From Streptomyces flaveus (GTDB lineage: Bacteria > Actinomycetota > Actinomycetes > Streptomycetales > Streptomycetaceae), in NCBI RefSeq assembly GCF_014647675.1, contig NZ_BMPQ01000001.1, forward strand, positions 331,194 through 395,193: a stretch of 64,000 nucleotides of DNA, read 5' to 3'. The notes under the pieces were generated by a model, which saw only the letters and a list, made by a program, of their open reading frames with translations, did not search any database and had not been told where the DNA came from. Within the stretch, counting starts at the first letter, position 1. Each line of letters opens with the position of its first letter. This document shows positions 18,401 through 30,400 of the stretch, in pieces. Made by a program: the position numbers and the translations under genes.

Positions 18401-21400
18401 GGCACCTCGCTCTCGGCCACCCGCGTGGTCTCCCGCGCCGCCCGCGAGGGCATCACCGTGGCGATCCGGGACCTGTTCCGGGCCCGGACCGTCGCCCGCC
18501 TCGCCCCCTCCTGTGCCCTGGGCGTCCCGGGAGCGAACGAAGCGCCCGCGCCGGCGCTGCCCGCGCCGCTGCCGGACGTCGAACTGACCGCTCTGCTCGC
18601 CGACCCCGAGGTCGAGGAGGTGCTGCCGCTGACGCCGCTCCAGGAAGGCCTGGTGGTGCACAGCCTCACCGCCGGCCGAGGCGGCGAGGTCTACACCGTC
18701 CACATCGGCCTCGACCTGGCCGGCGAGGTGGACGCCGAGAGGCTGCGCGCCGCCCTCGACACCGTCATCGCCCGCCACCCCGTGCTGCGTTCGGGGATCG
18801 CCCACCAAGAGGTGAGCCGGCCGGTGCTCGTGGTGCGCCGCCGGGCTGCCGTGCCGTGGCGCGTCCACGACCTGCGCGGGCGTGCGGACGACATCGACAC
18901 GGTGCTGCGCGCGGAGGCCGACGAGCCCTTCGACCTCGCGTCCGCGCCGCTGCTGCGCGCGGCCCTGCTGCGCCTCGACGACGGGCACCGGCTCGTGGTG
19001 ACCTGCCACCACCTCGTCCTCGACGGCTGGTCGGTGCCGATCCTGCTCGGCGAGACCCTGCGCGCCTACCGGGGCGGGCCGGTCGGCCCCGAGCCCCGGC
19101 CCTACCGCGACCATCTCGGCTGGCTGGCCGGCCGTGACCACGAGCACTCTGCCGCCGTATGGGGCGAGGCCCTGGCCGGGGTCCGCCCGACCCTGGTGGG
19201 CGGCTCCGGCGACGGCCGTACGCAGGATTCCGTACGCCTCGAAAGCGCCCTGGACGCGGCGACCACCGCGCGCCTGGAACGGACCGCCCGCGAGCTGGGC
19301 GTCACCGTCAACAGCCTGGTGCAGGCCGCCTGGTCGGTCGCGCTGCGCGAGTTGACCGGTCAGGACGACGTGGTGTTCGGCATCACCGTGGCGGGCCGCC
19401 CCGCCGAAGTGCCGGGCGTCACCGAGATGGCCGGACTCTTCGTCAACACCGTGCCGCTGCGGGCCCGTCCGGGCCCCGGCCGCACCCTGGCCGAGGTGGC
19501 CCGCGCCGTCCAGGACGACCAGGCCGACCTCCTCGCGCACCAGTACCTGCCGCTCGTCGAGGTGCAGCGGGCAGCCGGCGTCGCCGGCCTCTTCGACACC
19601 CTCGTCGCCTTCCAGAACTATCCGGTGGACCGGGACGCAATCGAGGCCGTGGCCCGGGAGAGCGGCCTGGTGGCCGGCGCCGCCGATGTCACCGACGTCA
19701 ACCACTACCCGCTCACCCTCACCGCGGTGCCCGGCGAGCGGCTGGCCGCCCGACTCACCTGCCGCCCGCACCTGTTCGAGCCGGGCACCGCCCAGGTCCT
19801 CCTCGACCGGTTCAACGACACCCTCGCCCGCCTCGCCAATGCCCCCGGCACGCTGGTCGGCGAGCTGGTGCCCGACCGCGAGCCGGTCGCCGGTGAGGAC
19901 CGGCGCGACCTGGTCGAGCTGCGCGGCTTCCGGTTCGACCCGGCCGACGTCGAGGCCGCGCTCGCGGCCCACCTCGACGTGGTGCGTGCCGCGGCCGTCG
20001 TCCGCGAGGACACTCCCGGCGAGCGCCGCCTCGTCGGCTACGTGGTGCCGCGCCGGGGCGCCACCACCGACCCGTCGGACCTGCGGGACGCCGTGGCCGC
20101 GGCCCTGCCGGACTACATGGTCCCGTCCGTCCTGGTCACCCTGGACACCCTGCCGCCGGCTCCCGGCGGTGGGATCGACCGGCACGCGCTGCCCGTTCCG
20201 GTGATCGCGGGCGCGGCCGTACGTGGTCCGCAGACCCCGCTCCAGGAGCTGCTGTGCGCACTCTTCGCGGAGGTGATCGGCCTCGATGCGGTCGGTGTCG
20301 ACGAGGACTTCTTCGCGCTCGGCGGCGACAGCATCCTCGGCTTCCGGCTGCTCAGCCGGGCCCGCGCCCGTGGCGTCTCGTTCGGCTTCCGCCACTTGTT
20401 CGAGCGGCGCACCGTGGCCGCGCTCGCCGAGGTGTGCACAGCCTACGAGCCGACCGCCGCCCCGCAGCGGATCCCGCTGCCCGTCTCCGCCGAGAAGGCC
20501 GCGCGCCTGGCCGCCGAGCCCGGCGTGGAGGCCGTACTGCCGCTCTCGCCGAACCAGCAGGGGCTGCTCTTCCACCACGCCTTCGACGACGCCGACGCCG
20601 ACCCGTACACCCTGCAGGTCGTCCTCGACTTCGCCGCTCCGGTGGACACGGCTCGGCTCGGCGCCGCCCTGGACCGGGTGCTCGGCCGGCACGAGGCGCT
20701 GCGCGCCGGTTTCCGCACCACCGAGGACCAGCGGTCGGTGCAGCTGGTGTACGAGGCACCGAGCGTGCCGGTGCGGGAGGTGGCCGTCGCCGACGACGCC
20801 GCGTTCGCCGCGCTCCTGGACGAGGACCGTGCCACCCGCTTCGACCTGACCCGCCCGCCGCTGGTGCGGGCGGCGGCGGTGCGCCGGGCCGACGGCACCG
20901 GCTCCGCGGTCCTGACCATGCATCACATCGTGGTGGACGGCTGGTCGTTGCCGATCGTCGCCCGCGATCTGTTCGCCGAGTACGGCGCCGGGGACTCGGG
21001 TGCCCCCCAGGAGGCCGGTCACCAGGCCCGCTACCGCGACCACCTCGCCTGGCTCGGCGGCACCGACACCGACACGTCGCTGGAGGTGTGGCGGGCCGCG
21101 CTCGCCGAGGTGACCGAGCCGTCGCGGGTGGCCACCGGGCAGGGCGCCCGGGTGCTTGAGCCGGTCCGGCAGGACCACCTGCTGACCGCGCAGGAGACGA
21201 CGGGCCTCGCCGCCGTCGCCCGTCGGCACGGCGTCACCGTCAACACTCTGGTGCAGGCTGCCTGGGCGATCGTGCTGCGCGGCCTGACCGGCCGCGACGA
21301 GGCGCTGTTCGGCGTCACCGTGGCCGGCCGCCCGGCCGAGCTGCCCGGCGCGGGCGACCTGGTGGGCCTGTTCATCAACACCGTGCCCCTGTCGGTACGG

Positions 21401-24400
21401 CTCGACCCGGGTGAGAGTCTGGGCGACCTCGCCGTCCGGCTCGGCCGCGAGCAGTCCGCGCTGCTCGACCACCACCACGTCGCCCTCGGCGACATCCAGC
21501 GCGCCCTGGGCATGGGCGAGCTCTTCGACACCCTGCTCAGCTTCGAGAACTACCCGCTGGACCTGGCGGCCATCACCGCCTCCGCACATGCCGCCGGGCT
21601 CGAACTGGCCGACGCCCGGGTCCGCGACGGCAGCCACTTCGCCATCAGCGTCGTCGTCGAACCCGGTGAACGGATGCGGCTGCGGGTGCGCCACCAGCCG
21701 CAGTTGGTGACCGAGGAGACCGCGCTGGCCGCCAGTGCGGAGCTGCTCGCGACCCTGCGCGCCTTCGTCGCCGCTCCCGAGCTGCCGCTTGCCCGCCTCG
21801 CCGGGGCCGCGGCCGCGGCGCCGACGGACCGTGCTCAGGCGCGGTCGGCCGCGGCCGCGACCCTGCCCGAGCTGTTCGCCGCGCAGGTGGCCCGCACCCC
21901 GGACGTGCCGGCCGTTCTCGCCGGCGGCGAGAGCCTCACCTACCGGCAGCTCGACCGCCGCTCCAACGCCCTGGCCGCCGAGCTGATCGAGCGCGGCGCC
22001 GGTCCCGGCCGCCTGGTCGCGGTGATGCTGCCGCGCTCGGTCGACCTGCCGGTCGCGCTGCTCGGCGTCCTCAAGTCGGGTGCCGCCTATGTGCCGGTCG
22101 ACCCGGCCTACCCGACGGAGCGGATCGCCGTCATCCTCCAGGACAGCGCTCCGGCGCTGGCCGTCACCACCGATCCGGACCTCACGCCTCAGGGTCTCGC
22201 CACCGTACGGCCCACCGCCGCCGAGGCCGATGCGGTCGGCCGTACTCCCCTCCCCGAGGACGCCGCGTACGTCATCTTCACCTCGGGCTCCACTGGCCGG
22301 CCCAAGGGCGTGGTGGTGGAACACCGGGCGCTGGGCGCCTACTTGAGCCGGGCGGCCGAGGCCTACCCGGACGCGGCGGGCCTCGCCCTCGCGCACACCT
22401 CGGTGTCGTTCGACCTCACCGTCACCTGCCTGTACACCCCGTTGGTCGCGGGCGGCCAGGTGCACCTGGCCGAACTGCCGGACGCGATCGGGGCCGAACG
22501 CCCCACCTTCCTCAAGGGCACACCCAGCCACCTGCGGCTCCTCGACACGCTGCCCGAGGAGGTGTCCCCGTCCGGGACGCTGGTGGTCGGCGGCGAGGCG
22601 CTGCGCGGCGAAATGCTCGCCGACTGGCGGGCCGCGCACCCCGAGGCGACCGTGATCAACGCCTACGGTCCGACCGAGGCGACCGTCAACGTCATGGAGT
22701 ACCGGATCGAGCCGGGGCAGCCGCTGCCCGACGGCCCGGTCCCGATCGGCCGGTCCTTCCCGTACGCCCGTGTACACCTGCTCGACAGCGGCCTGCGGCC
22801 GGTACGCGCCGGCGCCCGCGGCGAGCTGTACCTCGCCGGCGAGGGACTGGCCCGCGGCTACCTCGGCCTGCCCGGCCAGACCTCGCACCGGTTCGTTGCC
22901 GACCCGTTCGGCCCGGCCGGCAGCCGGATGTACCGCACCGGTGATCTGGCCCGGCAGCGCCCAGACGGCGCCATCGAGTACCTGGGCCGCGTGGACGACC
23001 AGGTCAAGGTGCGCGGCTTCCGTATCGAGCTCGGCGAGGTGGAGGCGGCGGCCGAGGCCGTGCCCGGCGTCCGGCGCGCCGCCGCGGCCGTCCGCGGTTC
23101 CGTAGGCGAACCCCGCCTGGTCGGCTACCTGGTGGCGCCCGAGGGCGTGGACACCGCCGAGGTCGAGGCGCGGATGCGCGCGGCGCTGCCCGAGTACATG
23201 GTGCCCGCCGCCTTCGTGGTCCTCGACGAGCTGCCGCTGACCCCCAACGGCAAGGTGGACCGGGCGGCCCTGCCCGAACCCGCCGTCACCACCGGCACCG
23301 CGACCCGTACGGCCTCCGGCGATCTGGAGGAGCGTCTCCTCGGCCTGTTCCGGCAGGTACTGGGCCGTGAAGACGTCGGCGTGGAGGACGACTTCTTCGC
23401 GCTCGGCGGCGACAGCATCATGTCCATCCAGCTCGTCGGACGGGGCCGGGCCGCGGGAGTGAGGTTCTCCGCGCGGCACGTCTTCGAGCACCGCACGCCG
23501 GCGCGGCTGGCGGCCGCACTGGCCGATCAGGCCGTACGCAGCCCGCTGGAGGAGCGCCTGTTGGGGCTGTTCCGCGATGTGCTGGGACGTGCCGACGTCG
23601 GCGTGGAGGACGACTTCTTCACCCTCGGCGGCGACAGCATCATGTCCATCCAGCTGGTGGGCCGTGCGCGTGCCGCGGGGCTGAAGTTCTCCGCCCGGCA
23701 CGTCTTCGAGCACCGCACCCCCGCCCGACTCGCCGCCGCCCTGGCGGAACAAGACGGGTCGGCGTCGGACGCCCTCACCGAACAGGGGCCGGACAGCGCT
23801 CCGTTGCTGCCCCTGATGCGCCGCCTGGTCGCCCGCGGCGGCCGATACGCCCAGTACCACCAGTCGGTCACCCTGACCCTGCCCGCGACCACCCGGGAGC
23901 ACCTGGCCGCCGCCCTGGGCGCCGTCCTGGAGCGGCACGAGGCCCTGCGGATGCGCGTCGCGGACGCGGACGGCTTCACCGTCACGCCGGTGGGCGTGGA
24001 CGGGCCCGCGGCCCTCGCCGACTCCCTGCTGACCCGTGTCGACGCCCGCAGAGACGCCTCCGACGAGGAGCTCACCGCCCTCGTCGCCGAGCACACCGGC
24101 GCCGCCCGCGACAGCCTCGACCCGGCCGCCGGGCGCATGCTGCGCGCCGTCTGGTTCGACCGGGGCGCCGAGCGTGCCGGGCGACTGCTGCTCGTCGTGC
24201 ACCACCTGGCCGTCGACGGTGTGTCCTGGCGGATCATCGTGCCCGACCTCGCCGCGGCCTGGGAGGCCGTCGCCGCGGGCGGCCGGCCCGACCCGGCGCC
24301 GGTGGGCACCTCGTTCGCCCACTGGGCCCGTGAGGTCACCGCACTGCCCACCGACGACGCCGACCACTGGCGCGAACTGCTTGCGGCGGGCGACCCGTTG

Positions 24401-27400
24401 ATCGGGCCTCGCCCCCTCGACCCCGGCCTCGACCTGCGCGGCGATGCCGGACGGCTGACCCTGCGGCTGCCCGCCGACGTGACCGGCGCGGTGCTCGCGG
24501 ATCTGCCCGCGGCCTTCCACGCGGGCCCGGACGACGTACTCCTGACCGCGCTCGCCGCCGCCGTGCCACTGTGGCGTGGCGACCGGGCCGGCCTGCTGGT
24601 GGACGTCGAGAGCCACGGCCGTCACGAGGACCTGGTCCCGGGAGCCGAACTCTCCCGCACCGTCGGCTGGTTCACCGTCGCCCACCCCGTACGCCTCGAC
24701 ACCCGGGCGGGCGACCCGCGCGCCGTCCTGACGGGCGCGGACGCCGCCGGTGACGCCCTGCGCGCCGTCAAGGAACAGCTGCGTGCCACTCCGCGTCAGG
24801 GCATCGGCCACGGTCTCGCCCGCTTCAGCGACCCGCGTACGGCGCCGCTGTTCGCGGAGCTCCCCGAGGCGCAGTTCGGCTTCAACTACCTGGGCCGCGT
24901 GAGCCTGGCCGGCGCACTCGCCCCCGGCTGGGAACTGGCCTCCGTAGGCGCCGACGACGCCCCCGAAGTGCCGCTCTCACACACGGTCGAAGTCAACGTC
25001 GCGGCGCACGAGGGCCCCGAGGGGCCGGAGCTGGTCGCCACCTGGACCTGGGCCCGCGCCCTGGTCTCCGACGCCGACGCGGCCCGCCTCGCCGAGCTGT
25101 GGGGCACCGCCCTGCGCGGCCTCGCCGCCCATGGCGCGCGCCCGAGCGCCGGCGGCCACACCCCGTCCGACCTGCTCATCCCGCTGGAGCAGGCGGAGAT
25201 ACGGGAGCTGGAGGCGGACGGTGACGTGGTCGAGCTGCTGCCGCTCGCCCCGCTCCAAGAGGGCCTGCTCTTCCACCACCAGTACGGCGACGGTGCCGAC
25301 GACCCGTACATCTCCCAGCTCCGCGTGGAGCTGACCGGCTCCCTGGACCGCGCCCGGCTGCGCGCCGCCGCCGCCGAGGTGCAGCGCCGCCACCCCACGC
25401 TGCGGGCCGCGTTCCGCCGCACCTCTCAGGGCACGCCCGTTCAGGTGGTGCTCCGCGACCCCCAACTCGACTTCACCGAGGTCGAGTTGGCCGACACGGG
25501 CGACCTCGACGCCGTCTGCACGGCCGACCGCCGACGCGGTTTCGACATCACCTCCGCACCCCTGATCCGCTGGACGCTGGCCTCCATCGGCGAGCGCCAC
25601 ACCCTCGTCGTCTCCGCCCACCACAGCATCCGTGACGGCTGGTCCATGCCGATCGTGATGCGCGAGCTGATGGCCTGCTACCTGAGCGACCCGCTGCCCC
25701 AAGTCCGGCCGCACCGCGACCACTTGGCATGGCTCACCCGCCAGGACCGTGCGGCGGCGAGTGCCGCCTGGAGCCAGGCCCTGGCCGGCCTGGACGGCGG
25801 CACCCTGCTGTCCGGCGGCCCGGCCCCGGCCGGGCAGGAGGCCGGCCAGCTCGACCTCGCCATCGACGGACTTGACGTGCAGGCCGCCGCCCGCCGCCTC
25901 GGCGTCACCGTCAACACCCTCGTCCAGGCAGCCTGGTTGCTCCTGGTGGCCCGGCTCACCGGCCGGGACGACGTGGTCACCGGCGTCACAGTCAGCGGCC
26001 GGCCCGCCGACCTGCCCGGAGCGGCCGACATGATCGGCCTCTTCATCAACACCGTGCCGCTGCGTGCGATCCTGCGCGCCGACGAGCCGGTCGGGGCCTT
26101 CGCCCGCCGGCTGCAGCTGGAGCAGGCCCGGCTGGTGGAGCACCACCACCTCGGCCTGGTGGACATCCAGCGCCTCGCCGGGCACGGCGAACTCTTCGAC
26201 ACCTCCATGGTGTTCGAGAACTACCCGCTGGACGTGGCGGCCCTGACGGCGGTGGCCCACCGCGCCGGTCTGGAGGCCGGCGAGGTCGCGCACCACGCCG
26301 TCACCCACTACGCCCTCGCCATGGAGGCCGGCCCGAGCGCCAACGGCCTGCGGCTGCGCCTGCACCACCGTCCCGACGTGCTCACCGAGGAGCGGATGGG
26401 GCAGATCGCCGAGCTGCTGCCCCAGATGTTGCACACCGTCGTCACCGAGCCCGCCACCCCGGTAGGCCGGATCTCCGGGCACACCCCTGCCTCCCGGGCC
26501 AGCCTCCTGTCACTCGGCCACGGTCCCCAAGACGCCGCGGGCCCGGGCACCTGGCCCGAGCTCTTCCTCGACCAGGTCCGTCGTACGCCCGACGCGCCGG
26601 CCCTTGTCACCAGTGCGCAGACTCTCACCTTCCACGAACTCGCCGACCGGGCCGGGGCCTTGGCCCGGGTCCTCGCCGAGGCCGGCGTGGACACCGAGAA
26701 GCGGGTGGCGATCGTGCTGCCGCGCTCGGTCGAGATGGTGGTGGCCCTGCACGCGGTCGCCCTGGCGGGCGGCGCGTTCGTGCCGGTCGATCCGGCCCAC
26801 CCGGCCGAGCGGATCACGCAGACCCTGGCCGACGCCGCGCCCGAACTGGTCCTCACCACGGCCGGCACCGCGCTTCCCGAGACCGGGCTGCCACGGATCG
26901 ACTTGGACGCGCTCGACCTGGACCTGCTCGCCCTGTCCGGCGAGGGACTCGCCCGGCCCATCCGCCCCCAGCAGGCCGCGTACGTCATCTACACCTCCGG
27001 CTCCACCGGCCGCCCCAAGGGCGTCGTCGTCACCCACGCGGGCATCCCCGGCCTGGCCCGGGCCCAGCGCGTCGGCTTCGACGTCACCGAGGACAGCCGG
27101 GTGCTCCAGTTCGCCTCGCCGAGCTTCGACGCCTTCGTCTCCGAGGTGGCCGTCACCCTGCTCGCCGGCGCCCGCCTGGTCCTTGCCTCGCGCGAGGAGC
27201 TGCTGCCCGGTGCCCCGTTGGCGCGCACCGTCGCCGAGCATGGCGTCACCCACGCCACCTTGCCGCCGGCCGCTCTGCGCGAACTACGGCCTGCGGACCT
27301 GCCGACCCTGCGCAGCCTGGCCGTCGCCGGTGAGCAGTGCCCGCCGCAGGTGGCCGAACTCTGGTCGGCCGACCGCCACATGGTCAACGCGTACGGTCCG

Positions 27401-30400
27401 ACCGAGACGACCGTGTGCGCCACCATGAGCGCCCTGCTGTCCGGGTTCGGCGTGCCGCCCATCGGCACTGCCCTGCCGGGACTTGCCGTCCGCGTTCTCG
27501 ACGCGCATCTGCAGCCCGTCCCGGTCGGTGTCGTGGGCGAGTTGTACGTGTCCGGCGCGGGCCTGGCGCGCGGCTACCTAGACCGGCCGGCGCTGTCCGC
27601 CGAGCGGTTCGTCGCCGACCCCTTCGGTGCCCCGGGCAGCCGGATGTACCGCACCGGCGACCAGGTCGCCTGGCGCGAGGACGGGCAGCTGGTCTACGTC
27701 GGCCGCGCCGACCGGCAGATCAAGCTGCGCGGTTTCCGCATCGAGCCGGGCGAGATCGAGGCCGCCGTAGTGGCCGCTCCCGAGGTCGCCGCGAGCGCCG
27801 TCGTCGTCCGCGAGGACCGGCCCGGCGACCGCCGGGTGGTCGCCTATGCGGTGCCCGTCGAGGGTGCCGCGGTGGTGCCCGAGGTGCTGCGCGCCCGGCT
27901 GCGCGAGGTGCTCCCGGACCACATGGTCCCGGCCGCCGTCGTTGTCCTCGACCGGCTGCCGGTCACCGTCAACGGCAAGCTGGACCAGGCCGCCCTGCCC
28001 GCCCCACGTTACGACACCGGCACCGGGCGCGGGGCCGCGAGCCCCATGGAGGAGCTGCTCGCCGAGGTCTTCGCCGAGGTGCTCGGCGTGGCCCGGGTCG
28101 GGGTGGACGACTCCTTCTTCGACCTCGGCGGGCACTCGCTGCTCGCGATGCGCCTGGTCGCCAGGGTCCGCGCCGTACTCGGCACGGAGCTCGGCGTCCG
28201 GGAGGTGTTCGAGACGCCCACCGTCCGGGAACTCGCCCGCCTCGCCGCCGGCGGCCCGCGCGCCGCCGCCGACGCCCCCGGTGACCTGCCCCGCCCGGAC
28301 CGGCTGCCGCTGTCCTACGCCCAGCAGCGCCAGTGGTTCCTCGACCGCTTCGACGGCACGAACTCCGCGTACCACATCCCGATGGCGCTGCGTCTGACCG
28401 GCGTCCTCGACGAGGCGGCGCTCGCCGCCGCCCTCGACGACCTGATGGCCCGGCACGAGAGTCTGCGCACCCAGATCGCCGAGGACGAGGAGGGACCGTA
28501 CCAGCGCATCGTGTCCACCGGCCTGCCGCTCGAGCGGACCGAGGTCACGGCCGACGAACTGGACGCCGCCCTGCGCACGGCCGTCTCCCGCCCCTTCGAC
28601 CTGACCGTCGAAGTGCCCATCCGCGCCCGGCTGTTCACGGTCGGCGCCGAGGAGCACGTGCTGCTCGTCGTGGTCCACCACATCGCCGGGGACGGCGCCT
28701 CCGTGCCGGTGCTCGCCCGCGACCTCGTCGCCGGCTACCGCGCTCGCCTCGCCGACGCCGCGCCCGAAGGCCCGGGCAACGCACCGCAGTACGCGGACTT
28801 CGCCCTGTGGCAGCGGTCCGTGCTCGGCGCCGAGGACAACCCGGACTCCGTGCTCGGCCGGCAGCTCGACCACTGGCGCACCACGCTCGCCGGGCTGCCA
28901 CAGGAGCTAACGCTGCCCACCGACCGGCCGCGCCCGGCGGCAGGACCGCACCGCGCGGGCCGCCACCGCCTGGAGATCCCGGCCGACCTGCACGGCGAAC
29001 TGGCCCGTGCGGCCCGCGAGTTGAAGGCTACCCCGTTCATGGTGGTGCAGGCCGTGCTGGCGGCCCTGCTGTCCCGGCTCGGCGCCGGCACCGACATCCC
29101 GATCGGCTCCCCGATCGCCGGCCGCTCCCACGAGGCCCTGACCGATGTGGTGGGTCTGTTCGCCAACACCCTGGTACTGCGCACCAACGTGTCCGGAGAC
29201 CCGAGTTTCGCCGAACTCGTGGGCCGAGTACGGGAGACCGACCTGGCCGCCTTCGCCCACCAGGACGTGCCGTTCGAGCGCCTGGTGGAGGCGCTGCGCC
29301 CGGAGCGCTCCGCCGGACGCCACCCGCTGTTCCAGGTGGTCGTCGAATGGGGCGACGACGAGACCCGCGCCCTGAACGCTCTGGAGGACCTGCCGGGTCT
29401 CGCCGTCGAGCCGCTCCAACTGACCCTGGACGCGGCCAAGTTCGACCTCGTACTGCACCTGCGCCCGCGGCACACCGCCGAGGACGCCCCCGCAGGCATC
29501 GAGGTGGACCTGGAGTACAGCGCCGACCTGTTCGACGCATCGACCGCGACGAGCCTGGGCGAGCGCTTTGTCCGGCTGCTCGGCGCCGCCCTCGCCGAGC
29601 CCGCCCGACCGGTGACCGACCTGGACGTACTGGCCGAGGACGAGCGGCACCTGCTGCTGACCGACTGGGCGCACACCCCGGCCGAGCCGTATCGGCCGAT
29701 CGCCGCCGACGACACGATCGTGCGCCGTTTCGAGGCGGCCGCCGCCGCCCACCCGGACGCCGTCGCCGTCACCGGCGAGGACGAGCAGGGCCGGGCGAGC
29801 TCCCTGACGTACGCGGAGCTCAACGCCCGGGCGAACCGGCTCGCCGCGCTGCTGCGCAAACGGGGCGCCGGGCCCGAGCGGTTCGTCGCCCTCGCCCTGC
29901 CCCGGGTGCCCGACCTGGTGGCGGCCGTGCTCGCGGTCCTCAAGTCCGGCGCCGGCTACCTGCCGGTCGACCCGGCCTACCCGGCCGAGCGTGTGGCCCT
30001 GCTGCTCGGCGACACCCGGCCGGTGGTCACCGTCGGCACCCGGGCCACCGTGACCGCCCTCGGCGGCGACGAGACCTGGCTGGCCCTGGACGACGAGGGC
30101 GTCATCGCCGACCTCGCCGGACGCGACTCCGCCGACCCGGCGCCCGTCGCCGCCGACCACGCCGCGTACGTCATCTACACCTCCGGCTCCACCGGCACCC
30201 CCAAGGGCGTGGTGGTCACCCACCGCAACGTGCTGCGCCTCTTCGACGCCACCGACCACTGGTTCGGCTTCGGCGCCGAGGACACCTGGACCCTCTTCCA
30301 CTCCTACGCCTTCGACTTCTCGGTGTGGGAGCTGTGGGGCCCGCTGCTGCACGGCGGCCGGCTCGTGGTGGTCCCGCACGCCGTCAGCCGGGAGCCCGCC

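Noticed and set aside
16418..24811. Very long minus-strand open frames opposite the NRPS genes (this one, 28907-31372, 38289-47231, 52460-59452)
   Set aside because: They mirror the plus-strand NRPS codons in GC-rich DNA, have repetitive Gly/Val/Arg composition and show no protein motifs. The NRPS frames have complete domains.
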